DNA of 20,596 nucleotides from CAMBDS01 sp964355675 (GTDB lineage Bacteria; Electryoneota; AABM5-125-24; Hatepunaeales; Hatepunaeaceae), in assembly GCA_964355675.1 (NCBI GenBank), contig CAYHEC010000048.1, positions 1 through 20,596 of the forward strand. The letters run 5' to 3'. The translations under genes were made by a program, and so were the position numbers. The notes beneath the pieces are model-generated. The model worked only from the letters and a program-made list of their open reading frames with translations, ran no database searches and was not told the DNA's origin. Numbering within the stretch: position 1 is the stretch's first letter; the number at the start of each line of letters is the position of its first letter. This document shows positions 1-6,444 of this stretch, in pieces.

Positions 1-966
1 GCGATCCTCGTCTTCTACTTCAACGTGACCGATCCCGTCACCGGGCTTCACACGTTCAACATGTTGACAATGATGAACCAAGCCAACCAAACGGGCATCC
101 TGCTGGTCAACTCGGTCAGAACGCTGATGTGGTTCGCGCTCTTCATCGGGTTTGCGATCAAAGTGCCGGTCTTCCCGTTCCATACGTGGCTTCCGGACGC
201 CCATGTCGAAGCCCCCACCGCCATTTCGGTCATCCTTGCCGGTGTTCTGCTGAAGATGGGAACCTACGGCCTGTTGCGCATCAGCTACCCGATGTTGCCC
301 GATTTGACGCGGAACTTCGCGTGGTTCCTGGCGATGATGGGCGCGATCAACATCATCTACGGCGCGTTCTGTGCAATGGCTCAGAAGGACCTGAAGAAGC
401 TCGTCGCTTACAGTTCGATCTCGCACATGGGCTTCGTGCTGCTTGGCATGAGCGCCCTGACTCCCGCCGGCATGAACGGCGCAGTGATGCAGATGTTCAA
501 CCACGGCACGATCACCGCCATGCTATTCCTTTTGGTCGGCGTGATTTACGACCGTGCTCACCACCGCGAGATCAACGGCTTTGGAGGTTTGGCGAACGTC
601 ATGCCGCGCTATCTTGGCATAACGGCGCTGGCGTTCTTTGCCTCGATGGGCTTGCCGGGATTATCGGGCTTCATTTCGGAGACGATGGTCTTTGTGGGAG
701 CTTTCCCGGTCTGGCGGACGCTGACGATCATCAGCATCCTCGGCATAATCCTGACGGCGGCTTATCTACTCTGGACGGTGCAGAGGGTCTTCTTTGGCGC
801 TACCAACCCGAAGTATGAACACATCGCCGACATTAACGGGCGCGAGTTGTTCACGCTGATACCTCTTGCCGTGATCGTGATCTACCTTGGTATTTGGCCT
901 CATCCGATTATGGGGTTGATGAATAACAGTCTGACATTTTTGGGGAAGGTGGTTAGTGGGCTGTAG
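1..966 (+). CDS. nuoM: NADH-quinone oxidoreductase subunit M (5'-truncated)
   Basis: This is the C-terminal 321 residues of NuoM, one of the three antiporter-like proton-pumping subunits in the membrane arm of respiratory complex I. The reading frame is already open at base 1, so the start lies outside the window. Seen: a chain of hydrophobic helices; the family signature FPFHTWLPDAHVEAPTA near in-window residue 60, with the lysine of VLLKMG after it; AQKDLKKLVAYSSISHMG near residue 130, holding the conserved lysine and the broken-helix region; and GLPGLSGFISE near residue 215. Known: NuoL, NuoM and NuoN share this fold and form the proton channels. nuoN follows on the same strand, which is the usual order, but the spacer is an unusual 271 bp instead of a few bases. 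Third codon positions are strongly GC-rich compared with genes further right. Confidence 0.97.
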   Translation, partial: AILVFYFNVTDPVTGLHTFNMLTMMNQANQTGILLVNSVRTLMWFALFIGFAIKVPVFPFHTWLPDAHVEAPTAISVILAGVLLKMGTYGLLRISYPMLPDLTRNFAWFLAMMGAINIIYGAFCAMAQKDLKKLVAYSSISHMGFVLLGMSALTPAGMNGAVMQMFNHGTITAMLFLLVGVIYDRAHHREINGFGGLANVMPRYLGITALAFFASMGLPGLSGFISETMVFVGAFPVWRTLTIISILGIILTAAYLLWTVQRVFFGATNPKYEHIADINGRELFTLIPLAVIVIYLGIWPHPIMGLMNNSLTFLGKVVSGL

Positions 967-986
967 GCCGATGTAGGACGCGTACG

Positions 987-1218
987 CGCCGGTTTCCAAA
1001 CCGGCGGAGAAGAATTGAACTTTTATATCGGCGGATTGGAATCCGCCGGATACGCGTATCCGCCGGATACGCGAATCCGCCGGATACGCGGGAAGGTTGC
1101 GTAGGTCGGGCCGCTGAGTCCGACGAGAGTAGAGTTCAGTAGTGGGGCGGATTGCAATCCGCCCCACTGAACGCGCCGCAACGCGGCGCGAATAAGGTGG
1201 CGGGCACGGAGTCCCGCC
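987..1218. repeat. Cluster of palindromic hairpins between nuoM and nuoN
   Basis: At least six inverted repeats are packed into the spacer. Arms: 987-995/998-1006 (9 bp, core GGTTTCCAAACC); 1029-1037/1040-1048 (9 bp, CGGCGGATT/AATCCGCCG); 1105-1109/1120-1124 (GTCGG/CCGAC); 1134-1153/1156-1172, a nearly perfect 39-bp palindrome with one 3-nt bulge; 1172-1178/1184-1190 (CGCGCCG/CGGCGCG); 1199-1204/1213-1218 (GGCGGG/CCCGCC). No open frame here looks protein-like. In the nuoM-nuoN transcript these would fold into consecutive stem-loops. Role unknown; transcript stabilisation, attenuation or simple repeat accumulation are all possible. Confidence 0.85.
1040..1090 (+). repeat. Three tandem 17-bp units in the nuoM-nuoN spacer
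   Basis: Units run 1040-1056, 1057-1073 and 1074-1090. The sequence is AATCCGCCGGATACGCG; the middle unit has T in place of the first A and the others are identical. Each unit contains the near-palindrome ATCCGCCGGAT. The first unit begins inside the right arm of the hairpin at 1029-1048, so the array seems to have grown from that hairpin. Confidence 0.9.
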
Positions 1219-1237
1219 GTACCGTAAATATTTAATA

Positions 1238-2797
1238 ATGAACATTAACTTAACACCTTTCATACCAGAACTGATCCTTGCAGGCGGAATCCTCCTCCTC
1301 GTAGTACTGGATCTTTTTCTAATGACCAATCGTGGCATCGTCACCGCTATCGGCGGGTCGCTAATCTTGCTGGTCGTCGCGATAGTCGCGCTCAGCGCTG
1401 AACAAAACGGAGGCGAGTACCTCTTTGGAGCGGCCGTGCAGGACGGCACGGCGGTCTTCTTCCGGGTGCTGTTTGCCGCGGCGACGATCCTTTCGATTGC
1501 CATGCTGACGTTCAGCTTCCCCAACGAAGCCGAGCCGTACCTGCTGATGCTGTCGAGTGTGCTCGGCATGATGCTGCTCGCCGGAGTCAATGACGTCGTC
1601 AGCCTCTTTGTGGCGCTGGAGTTGGTCTCGATCCCGAGCTACGTCCTTGCCGGGTATCATCGTAACGATCCAAAATCTGCCGAAGCCGCGCTGAAATACG
1701 TCCTCTTTGGCGCGCTATCGTCGGGTTTGATGATCTACGGCTTCTCCCTGCTTTATGGCGTCACGGGCACGACCAACATTCCGAAGATGGCGGAAGGGCT
1801 CGTAAACGGCCACTACGCGGAAGGGCTCGTAAACGGCCACTACGCGGAAGGGCTCGTAAACGGCCACTACGCGGAGATGGGTATGGTGACGATGACCGGA
1901 TTGATACTTGTTTTAGCAGGAATTGGTTATAAGGTCGCTCTTGTGCCGATGCACTTCTGGTGCCCGGATGTCTATGAAGGATCTCCGACGCCGATTACGG
2001 CGTTCTTCTCGGTGACTCCCAAGGCGGCGGGTTTTGCGGCGTTGTTCCGGTTGATGCCGGTGTTTGCGGCGGGAATGCCCGTCACCGGCGGGGCGGTGAC
2101 GGAAGGAACTCTTGGGGCTTCTGTCAACGCCCTGCCGTTGACAGCTGTGACCCTCTTCACCGTCGTTTCTGCCGTAACCATGACCTTTGGCAACCTCGGT
2201 GCGATCTGGCAGACATCGTTGAAACGACTGCTCGCCTACTCATCCATTGCCCATGCCGGGTATATCTTGATGGGATTTGCGGCGATAGCGGCTTTCCCGG
2301 CTGGTGAGACGCGCGACCTTGCCGCGATGGCAGTGATGTTCTACCTCGTTGTCTATCTGTTTATGAACCTTGGTGCGTTCTTCGTCGTTGACTACATCGA
2401 ACGCCGCGAAGGAAGTGACAATTTTTCGGTCATCAAAGGCTGGGGAAAGAGCCACCCGCTTCCTGCACTGCTGTTAGCAGTGTTCTTGTTCAGTCTGACC
2501 GGACTGCCGCCGCTTGCCGGATTTGTCGGCAAGTTCTACCTGCTTGCCGCGCTGGTGAAGGGGAAGCTTTTTGCGCTGGCGATTATTGCGGTGCTGAACA
2601 CGGTGGTATCGCTGTTTTACTACATCCGCATCGTTCGGGATATGTTCCTGTATGACCCGGAGGAAGGCTCGGTTCCAGCTACGAAATCTACTCCGAGGCT
2701 TGCCGTAGCGATTGGCTTGGCGACGCTGATCCCGACACTGTTGTGGGGAGTGGCATTCGGAGGAATTGCGGAGTGGATCGAGAAGATGGTGAGGTAA
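1238..2797 (+). CDS. nuoN: NADH-quinone oxidoreductase subunit N with in-frame tandem repeat
   Basis: 519-residue antiporter-like subunit of complex I in the cytoplasmic membrane, contributing a proton channel. Seen: multiple hydrophobic helices throughout; LFVALELVSIPSYVLAGY with the conserved acidic residue E128; GIGYKVALVPMHFW with K232; the lysine of SVTPKAAG at 262; SLKRLLAYSSIAHAGY; and GLPPLAGFVGKFYLL near the C-terminus. The ATG at 1238 gives the typical NuoN N-terminus (PELIL then hydrophobic), although only AT-rich sequence and no clear Shine-Dalgarno precedes it. Odd: residues 185-211 are three perfect copies of AEGLVNGHY followed by AE. They lie in the loop between the helix ending TGTTNIPK and the one containing K232. 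One copy would give a loop of ordinary length. Key charged residues are intact, so the protein is probably functional. A terminator follows at 2830. Confidence 0.97.
   Translation: MNINLTPFIPELILAGGILLLVVLDLFLMTNRGIVTAIGGSLILLVVAIVALSAEQNGGEYLFGAAVQDGTAVFFRVLFAAATILSIAMLTFSFPNEAEPYLLMLSSVLGMMLLAGVNDVVSLFVALELVSIPSYVLAGYHRNDPKSAEAALKYVLFGALSSGLMIYGFSLLYGVTGTTNIPKMAEGLVNGHYAEGLVNGHYAEGLVNGHYAEMGMVTMTGLILVLAGIGYKVALVPMHFWCPDVYEGSPTPITAFFSVTPKAAGFAALFRLMPVFAAGMPVTGGAVTEGTLGASVNALPLTAVTLFTVVSAVTMTFGNLGAIWQTSLKRLLAYSSIAHAGYILMGFAAIAAFPAGETRDLAAMAVMFYLVVYLFMNLGAFFVVDYIERREGSDNFSVIKGWGKSHPLPALLLAVFLFSLTGLPPLAGFVGKFYLLAALVKGKLFALAIIAVLNTVVSLFYYIRIVRDMFLYDPEEGSVPATKSTPRLAVAIGLATLIPTLLWGVAFGGIAEWIEKMVR
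1790..1870 (+). repeat. Triplicated 27-bp in-frame repeat inside nuoN
   Basis: Three identical 27-bp units occupy 1790-1816, 1817-1843 and 1844-1870, and a fourth begins (GCGGA at 1871). Each encodes AEGLVNGHY and keeps the frame. A 24-bp stretch of each unit (1796-1819, 1823-1846, 1850-1873) matches the intergenic repeat at 4925-4948 and 4975-4998 at 23 of 24 positions; the core is GGGCTCGTAAACGGCC. That core can form a small hairpin (GGC, bulged T, CG, loop TAAA, CG, GCC). Confidence 0.97.
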
Positions 2798-2803
2798 ATT
2801 TCC

Positions 2804-2828
2804 GAGTTTGGAAGTTGGAGTTTGGAAC
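2804..2828 (+). repeat. Heptanucleotide tandem array after nuoN
   Basis: GAGTTTG (2804), GAAGTTG (2811), GAGTTTG (2818), then GAAC: about 3.5 units with a period of 7. It starts 7 bp after the nuoN stop and ends one base before the terminator stem. One of four period-7 arrays in the window, each with a different unit. Confidence 0.75.
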
Positions 2829-2829
2829 T

Positions 2830-2864
2830 AAACGACCCGGACATGCTCTGGGTCGTTTCCTTTT
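2830..2864 (+). terminator. Rho-independent terminator of the nuo transcript
   Basis: A perfect 9-bp stem, AAACGACCC (2830-2838) with GGGTCGTTT (2850-2858), encloses an 11-nt loop and is followed by CCTTTT. It lies 33 bp beyond the nuoN stop, so nuoN is probably the last gene of the complex I transcript. Confidence 0.8.
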
Positions 2865-2997
2865 ATGGATTGAAATTGTATATTGTGAAACGATACTATT
2901 TGTGAGACTGCCTAAAGTGGAATGAAAGTCCACCCTCAAAAAGCCAAATATGCGGTTGTCTCATTATTACAAATCGAATCAGCCACCGGGAGTTAGT

Positions 2998-3915
2998 ATG
3001 CGCTTGTATTTCATTATCGGTTTAGCATTATTCTTCTTTACCGCTTGCACCAGACTCGATCAACCGACCGATATTAAGGCTGTCGCGGTGAACGATTCCA
3101 CTGTAAAGATCGAATGGAAAGACTGGTCGAAGGGCGAGGATGGCTACCTTATATACGAAGCAAAAGAAGGCCGTAAGCCCGAAGCGGCTTCAAGGAAGCC
3201 TGCTGACTGCGAATCTGGCGAAATAAATGGGCGTGAGCCTGGGACGTCCTACGAATATTACGTTGTTGCCATCCATGGAGACAAACAGAGTCTGCCTTCG
3301 CAGAAGGTAGTGGTCGTGATGCCGAATTATCGTCCGCAAGCGCCATTAAATTTGGTAGCACAACCGGTCTCGGCTACCGAAGTGGCGCTGTCTTGGAGCG
3401 ACAATAACTCGCGGGATCTGGGCTTCGAAATTCAACGGAGAGAAGACCGATCAACAAATTGGAGTACGATCAAGGTGGTTGGGGCAAAGATCAATCAATT
3501 CAGCGACCGTAACCTCGATCCGGGAAAAACCTATTATTATCGGGTTCGTGCGGCAGGGGGAGGATATTTTTCTGATTTTTGCAATGAGACGATGACTGTC
3601 ACTTTTGAAAAGGGAGGCGTGAAAGTACTCTATCCGAATGGTGGTGAAGTGTTAAGCGGACCGGAGCTTAAGATAAGGTTTACAGCAGATCCGACATTCG
3701 GCGGACTAAGGGTCTATTTCTATACCGCAGATAATTACTGGTTCAAGGCTCGTGAATGGGCCAAAAATGACGGGCTGGTGATTTTCAATGATTTTGCTTC
3801 TCTGATACCTTCAAAAACCTACAAAGTACGGATTTCTTCGAGCGATCCAACCATCTATGATGACAGCGACGGTTTTTTCGAAATTGTGAAACCGGAAGGC
3901 GGGTCAGGTAAGTAA
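2998..3915 (+). CDS. Fibronectin type III lipoprotein with C-terminal PNGGE-type domain
   Basis: 305 residues, predicted to be exported and lipid-anchored. The ATG at 2998 is preferred over the in-frame ATG at 2950: GGGAG at 2988-2992 sits 5 nt upstream, and it places a classical signal at the N-terminus, MRLYFIIGLALFFFTAC, with lipobox cysteine C17. After it come two fibronectin type III-like beta domains, about residues 22-109 and 114-204 (conserved W40/W133 and the YEYYVVA and YYYRVRA strands). A third beta domain, about 208-297, opens with VLYPNGGEVLSG and ends KVRISSSDPTIYDDSDGFF, resembling the Kre9/KNH-like Ser-Thr-rich GPI-anchored family domain common in secreted proteins of FCB phyla. 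No catalytic motif is visible. It stands alone after the nuo terminator and converges with mtgA. Likely an envelope binding or structural lipoprotein; ligand unknown. Confidence 0.85.
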   Translation: MRLYFIIGLALFFFTACTRLDQPTDIKAVAVNDSTVKIEWKDWSKGEDGYLIYEAKEGRKPEAASRKPADCESGEINGREPGTSYEYYVVAIHGDKQSLPSQKVVVVMPNYRPQAPLNLVAQPVSATEVALSWSDNNSRDLGFEIQRREDRSTNWSTIKVVGAKINQFSDRNLDPGKTYYYRVRAAGGGYFSDFCNETMTVTFEKGGVKVLYPNGGEVLSGPELKIRFTADPTFGGLRVYFYTADNYWFKAREWAKNDGLVIFNDFASLIPSKTYKVRISSSDPTIYDDSDGFFEIVKPEGGSGK

Positions 3916-3942
3916 CAGATACAGTAAAGTTGCCTACATCAG

Positions 3943-3977
3943 AAGGTCGGCAGTGGATTAAGGTAACTGCCAACCTT
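3943..3977. repeat. Hairpin between convergent lipoprotein and mtgA genes
   Basis: Arms AAGGTCGGCAGT (3943-3954) and ACTGCCAACCTT (3966-3977) pair at 11 of 12 positions plus one G-T wobble, around an 11-nt loop. It lies between two gene ends. There is no T-run on either side, so it may block transcription from both sides only weakly. Confidence 0.6.
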
Positions 3978-4003
3978 GGTGAGTCGGCAGAAGAACTTCT
4001 TTT

Positions 4004-4744
4004 TCACATCGCCCGCGCGATTCTTCCTGCTCGTCGGATAACATAAGGCCCAGTCACCTTGTACCTTAGCGGCGATGGGATGATCGCCGCGAGGCGGCAG
4101 GCTTGATCCTGATTCAGGTTGCGCGCTGAAATTCCAAAATGATAGCGAGCCGCTTCCTCGATCCCGAATACGCCGGGACCGAATTCGATGCAGTTGACGT
4201 AAAGCTCGAGAATTCGCTCCTTAGTCAACATCTTTTCCATGATGACCGTTATGATTCCCTCGCGAATCTTCCTGATATAACTCCTTTTCGGTGAGAGATA
4301 GAGATTCTTGGCGAGTTGTTGAGTGATGGTCGAACCGCCTCGCTTGACCTTTCCCGACTTTTCATTCGATAGACGAGCCTTCCTGATTGCCTCCCAATCA
4401 AAGCCACTGTGAGTGTAAAAGTTGCCATCTTCTGCGGCGATTGCGGCGCGAGTGACCACTCGCGGAAGTTGTTTCAGCGGGACGAACGTATAGCGAATCT
4501 TTAATTCCTTGCCTTCATCCTCAGCCTGATCGACGCGCATTCTCATCCAAGCGGTCGATCCGGGATTATGACTTTTCAACCACCAGACCTGAAGAAGAGT
4601 GATTCCAAGCGCCAGTATCCCCACCGCTACAACGGCAAGTATACCTTTCCATATCAGCCGACTCCAGCGGATCGGTTTGACCCGCTCTATTAGCAAGGTA
4701 AGGTTTTTGAATCGTCTTGGATTTGGGGTTTTCCTTTTCACCAT
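4004..4744 (-). CDS. mtgA: Monofunctional peptidoglycan glycosyltransferase (GT51)
   Basis: 246 residues. It polymerises lipid II into glycan strands at the outer face of the cytoplasmic membrane and lacks a transpeptidase domain. Seen: a basic N-terminus, one membrane helix at about residues 34-54, then the GT51 domain with its ordered motifs: AAIAAEDGNFYTHSGFDW (the catalytic glutamate is the E of EDGNF), RGGSTITQQLAKNL, REGIITVIMEKMLTKERILE and LYVNCIEFGPGVFGIEEAA. The length is normal for MtgA (about 230-250). The ATG at 4744 is followed by a GTG that could also serve; no strong ribosome binding site is visible. ahcY lies upstream on the same strand, but 266 bp of repeats separate them, so the two may not be co-transcribed. 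Confidence 0.95.
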   Translation of the reverse strand: MVKRKTPNPRRFKNLTLLIERVKPIRWSRLIWKGILAVVAVGILALGITLLQVWWLKSHNPGSTAWMRMRVDQAEDEGKELKIRYTFVPLKQLPRVVTRAAIAAEDGNFYTHSGFDWEAIRKARLSNEKSGKVKRGGSTITQQLAKNLYLSPKRSYIRKIREGIITVIMEKMLTKERILELYVNCIEFGPGVFGIEEAARYHFGISARNLNQDQACRLAAIIPSPLRYKVTGPYVIRRAGRIARAM

Positions 4745-4784
4745 GGAAAGATAGTCTTCGGAAGGGAAAAGTGCAAGAGGAAGT

Positions 4785-4812
4785 GACTGGTGACTGGTTA
4801 CTGGTGGCTGGA
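4785..4812 (+). repeat. Heptanucleotide tandem array upstream of mtgA
   Basis: GACTGGT (4785), GACTGGT (4792), TACTGGT (4799), GGCTGGA (4806): four units of exactly 7 bp, 40 bp before the mtgA start, next to the hairpin at 4820. Same period as, but a different unit from, the arrays at 2804, 8681 and 17363. Confidence 0.8.
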
Positions 4813-4819
4813 AGATACA

Positions 4820-4847
4820 AAGGCGTCAACACGGGGATTGACGCCTT
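4820..4847. repeat. Perfect 10-bp stem hairpin between ahcY and mtgA
   Basis: AAGGCGTCAA (4820-4829) and TTGACGCCTT (4838-4847) pair perfectly around an 8-nt loop. On the minus strand it is followed by only TTTG, so a terminator role for ahcY is possible but weak. Confidence 0.65.
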
Positions 4848-4893
4848 GCTTAGTAAAGTGACAGGCAGGGACGCCTATCGTACGGAGTAAGAT

Positions 4894-4915
4894 GGACGGA
4901 TGCGGAGATCCGTCC
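4894..4915. repeat. Hairpin at the edge of the 50-bp tandem repeat
   Basis: GGACGGA (4894-4900) pairs with TCCGTCC (4909-4915) around an 8-nt loop. The right arm lies inside the first 50-bp tandem unit, suggesting the duplicated segment was cut out of a hairpin repeat. Confidence 0.65.
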
Positions 4916-5001
4916 TCCTAAGCGGGGCTCGTAAACGGCCCCTACGCGAAAGCGGAGATCCGTCCTCCTAAGCGGGGCTCGTAAACGGCCCCTACGCGAA
5001 A
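4902..5001 (+). repeat. Two perfect 50-bp tandem units carrying the nuoN repeat core
   Basis: 4902-4951 and 4952-5001 are identical. Each contains GGGGCTCGTAAACGGCCCC (4924-4942 and 4974-4992), an imperfect hairpin with a 5-bp GGGGC/GCCCC stem, a bulged T and a CG pair closing a TAAA loop. This segment matches the in-frame repeat in nuoN at 23 of 24 bases. The second unit ends 9 bp before the ahcY stop codon. Confidence 0.95.
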
Positions 5002-5010
5002 GCTGAACTC

Positions 5011-6303
5011 TCAGGTTCCGTGTTGCCAGCTCTTCAGGTACTCGACTTGCTCGGGGGTTAAGACATCTATCGAAAGTCCGAATGCGGCGAGTTTCAGCCT
5101 TGATACGTATTCGTCGATTTCCGGGGGAACCGGATGGACGCCGATTTTCAGAGTATTCTTCACAGCATATTCCGTGGTGAGGGCTTGAACCGCGAAGCTC
5201 ATGTCCATGACCGAGGCGGGGTGTCCCTCAGCGGCGGCGAGATTGATCAGGCGGCCTTCGCCGAGCAGATTGATGCGATGCCCATTGGCAAGGACGTACT
5301 GATCGACGTTTTCGCGGACGTTGGCTCGCTTCTCGACAGCAATTTTCTCAAGACCAGGAATATCGATCTCGACATTGAAATGGCCTGAGTTGGCGACAAT
5401 AGCGCCGTCTCTCATCACGGCAAAGTGTTCGGGGCGGAGGACATTGATGTCACCGGTGAGGGTGCAGAAGAGATCGCCCCATTTGGCGGCTTCTACCATC
5501 GGCATGACTAGGAAGCCGTCCATAACCGCTTCGATAGCCTTAATCGGATCGACTTCAGTTACGGCAATGATTGCGCCCATACCTCGAGCACGCATGGCAA
5601 AGCCGCGTCCACACCAACCGTAGCCAGCCACGACCACTCGACGCCCCGCAAGCAACACGTCGGTAGCGCGGATGATGCCATCGATGGTCGATTGCCCGGT
5701 GCCATAACGGTTATCGAACATGTGCTTGGTCATAGCATCGTTAACGGCGATTACCGGGTATTTAAGTGCGCCGTCGGCATGCATCGCTTTTAGACGGATG
5801 ACGCCAGTGGTTGTCTCTTCCATGCCGGCGCGCATTTTTGCCGCAAGCTCGGGGCGAGCCTTATGAACGGTGGTAACAAGGTCACATCCGTCATCCATAG
5901 TGAGAACGGGATCGTGGTCGAGCGCCTGACTAAGATGTCGGTAGTATGTATTATTGTCAGCGCCGTGCCTCGCGAATGTTGAAACGTCAAAATGTATCGC
6001 AAGCGCCGCGGCGACGTCGTCTTGAGTTGAAAGTGGGTTGGAAGCGCAGAGGCGCACTTCAGCGCCGCCAGCTTTCAGAGTGCGCATCAAATTGGCGGTT
6101 TCTGCAGTGACATGAAGGCAGGCCGCCATTTTGATTCCAGCGAGTGGTTTTTCCTTCTCGAATCGTTCACGGATCTGAGAAAGAACCGGCATATCGCTAT
6201 CAGCCCATAGGATACGACGTTTTCCTTCAGTTGCGAGTTCTGCGTTGGTGAAATCGCTGGGGACCAAATTTGAAGTGTTGAAGTTACGATTTTCGGGTTG
6301 CAT
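5011..6303 (-). CDS. ahcY: Adenosylhomocysteinase (archaeal/thermophile-type)
   Basis: 430 residues; NAD-dependent hydrolysis of S-adenosylhomocysteine to homocysteine and adenosine, removing the inhibitory by-product of SAM-dependent methylation. Seen: CLHVTAETANL with H64; DDGCDL with D138; EETTTGV with E163; NDAMTKHMFDNRYGTGQS with K193 and D197; the NAD-binding loop GYGWCGRG (227-234); NSGHFNVEID and NLAAAEGHPASVMDMSF. The ATG at 6303 has AGGAA just upstream, so the start is good. Odd: the protein ends LTPEQVEYLKSWQHGT and lacks the longer C-terminal extension with the Lys/Tyr pair that reaches the neighbouring subunit's NAD in classical enzymes. That short form is typical of archaea and Thermotoga. 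Some archaeal members prefer S-inosylhomocysteine, so the exact substrate is not settled. It is divergent from the aconitase-like gene across a 141-bp spacer. Confidence 0.95.
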   Translation of the reverse strand: MQPENRNFNTSNLVPSDFTNAELATEGKRRILWADSDMPVLSQIRERFEKEKPLAGIKMAACLHVTAETANLMRTLKAGGAEVRLCASNPLSTQDDVAAALAIHFDVSTFARHGADNNTYYRHLSQALDHDPVLTMDDGCDLVTTVHKARPELAAKMRAGMEETTTGVIRLKAMHADGALKYPVIAVNDAMTKHMFDNRYGTGQSTIDGIIRATDVLLAGRRVVVAGYGWCGRGFAMRARGMGAIIAVTEVDPIKAIEAVMDGFLVMPMVEAAKWGDLFCTLTGDINVLRPEHFAVMRDGAIVANSGHFNVEIDIPGLEKIAVEKRANVRENVDQYVLANGHRINLLGEGRLINLAAAEGHPASVMDMSFAVQALTTEYAVKNTLKIGVHPVPPEIDEYVSRLKLAAFGLSIDVLTPEQVEYLKSWQHGT

Positions 6304-6444
6304 TTTTTTCCTGATTAGTAATGTAAAATTATCGAGACTAATTTAAGAATACGAATAGTAAGTTCAAAATGATTGCGACACCCTTTGATGATGTGTATTT
6401 TTAAAGGTTAAATATTTCATCAACAAAATGCAAGCAACCTGATT

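Noticed and set aside
129..818. Plus-strand open frame of 229 codons inside nuoM
   Set aside because: Shadow frame of nuoM, rich in R/H/P with no family features.
1040..1090. CRISPR-like short regular repeats
   Set aside because: The units are directly adjacent with no spacers; the same holds at 1790-1870 and 4902-5001, and no cas gene is present.
766..1590. Long minus-strand open frame across the nuoM-nuoN junction (274 codons)
   Set aside because: Antisense to two clear genes and open mainly because of GC-rich codon bias and the hairpin spacer; the translation shows no domain.
4566..4832. Minus-strand open frame of 88 codons covering the mtgA start
   Set aside because: Overlaps mtgA in another frame and its beginning is translated heptamer repeat.
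6304..6444. SAM- or SAH-type riboswitch upstream of ahcY
   Set aside because: The 141-bp spacer is AT-rich and I could find no stable helical scaffold or known conserved core.
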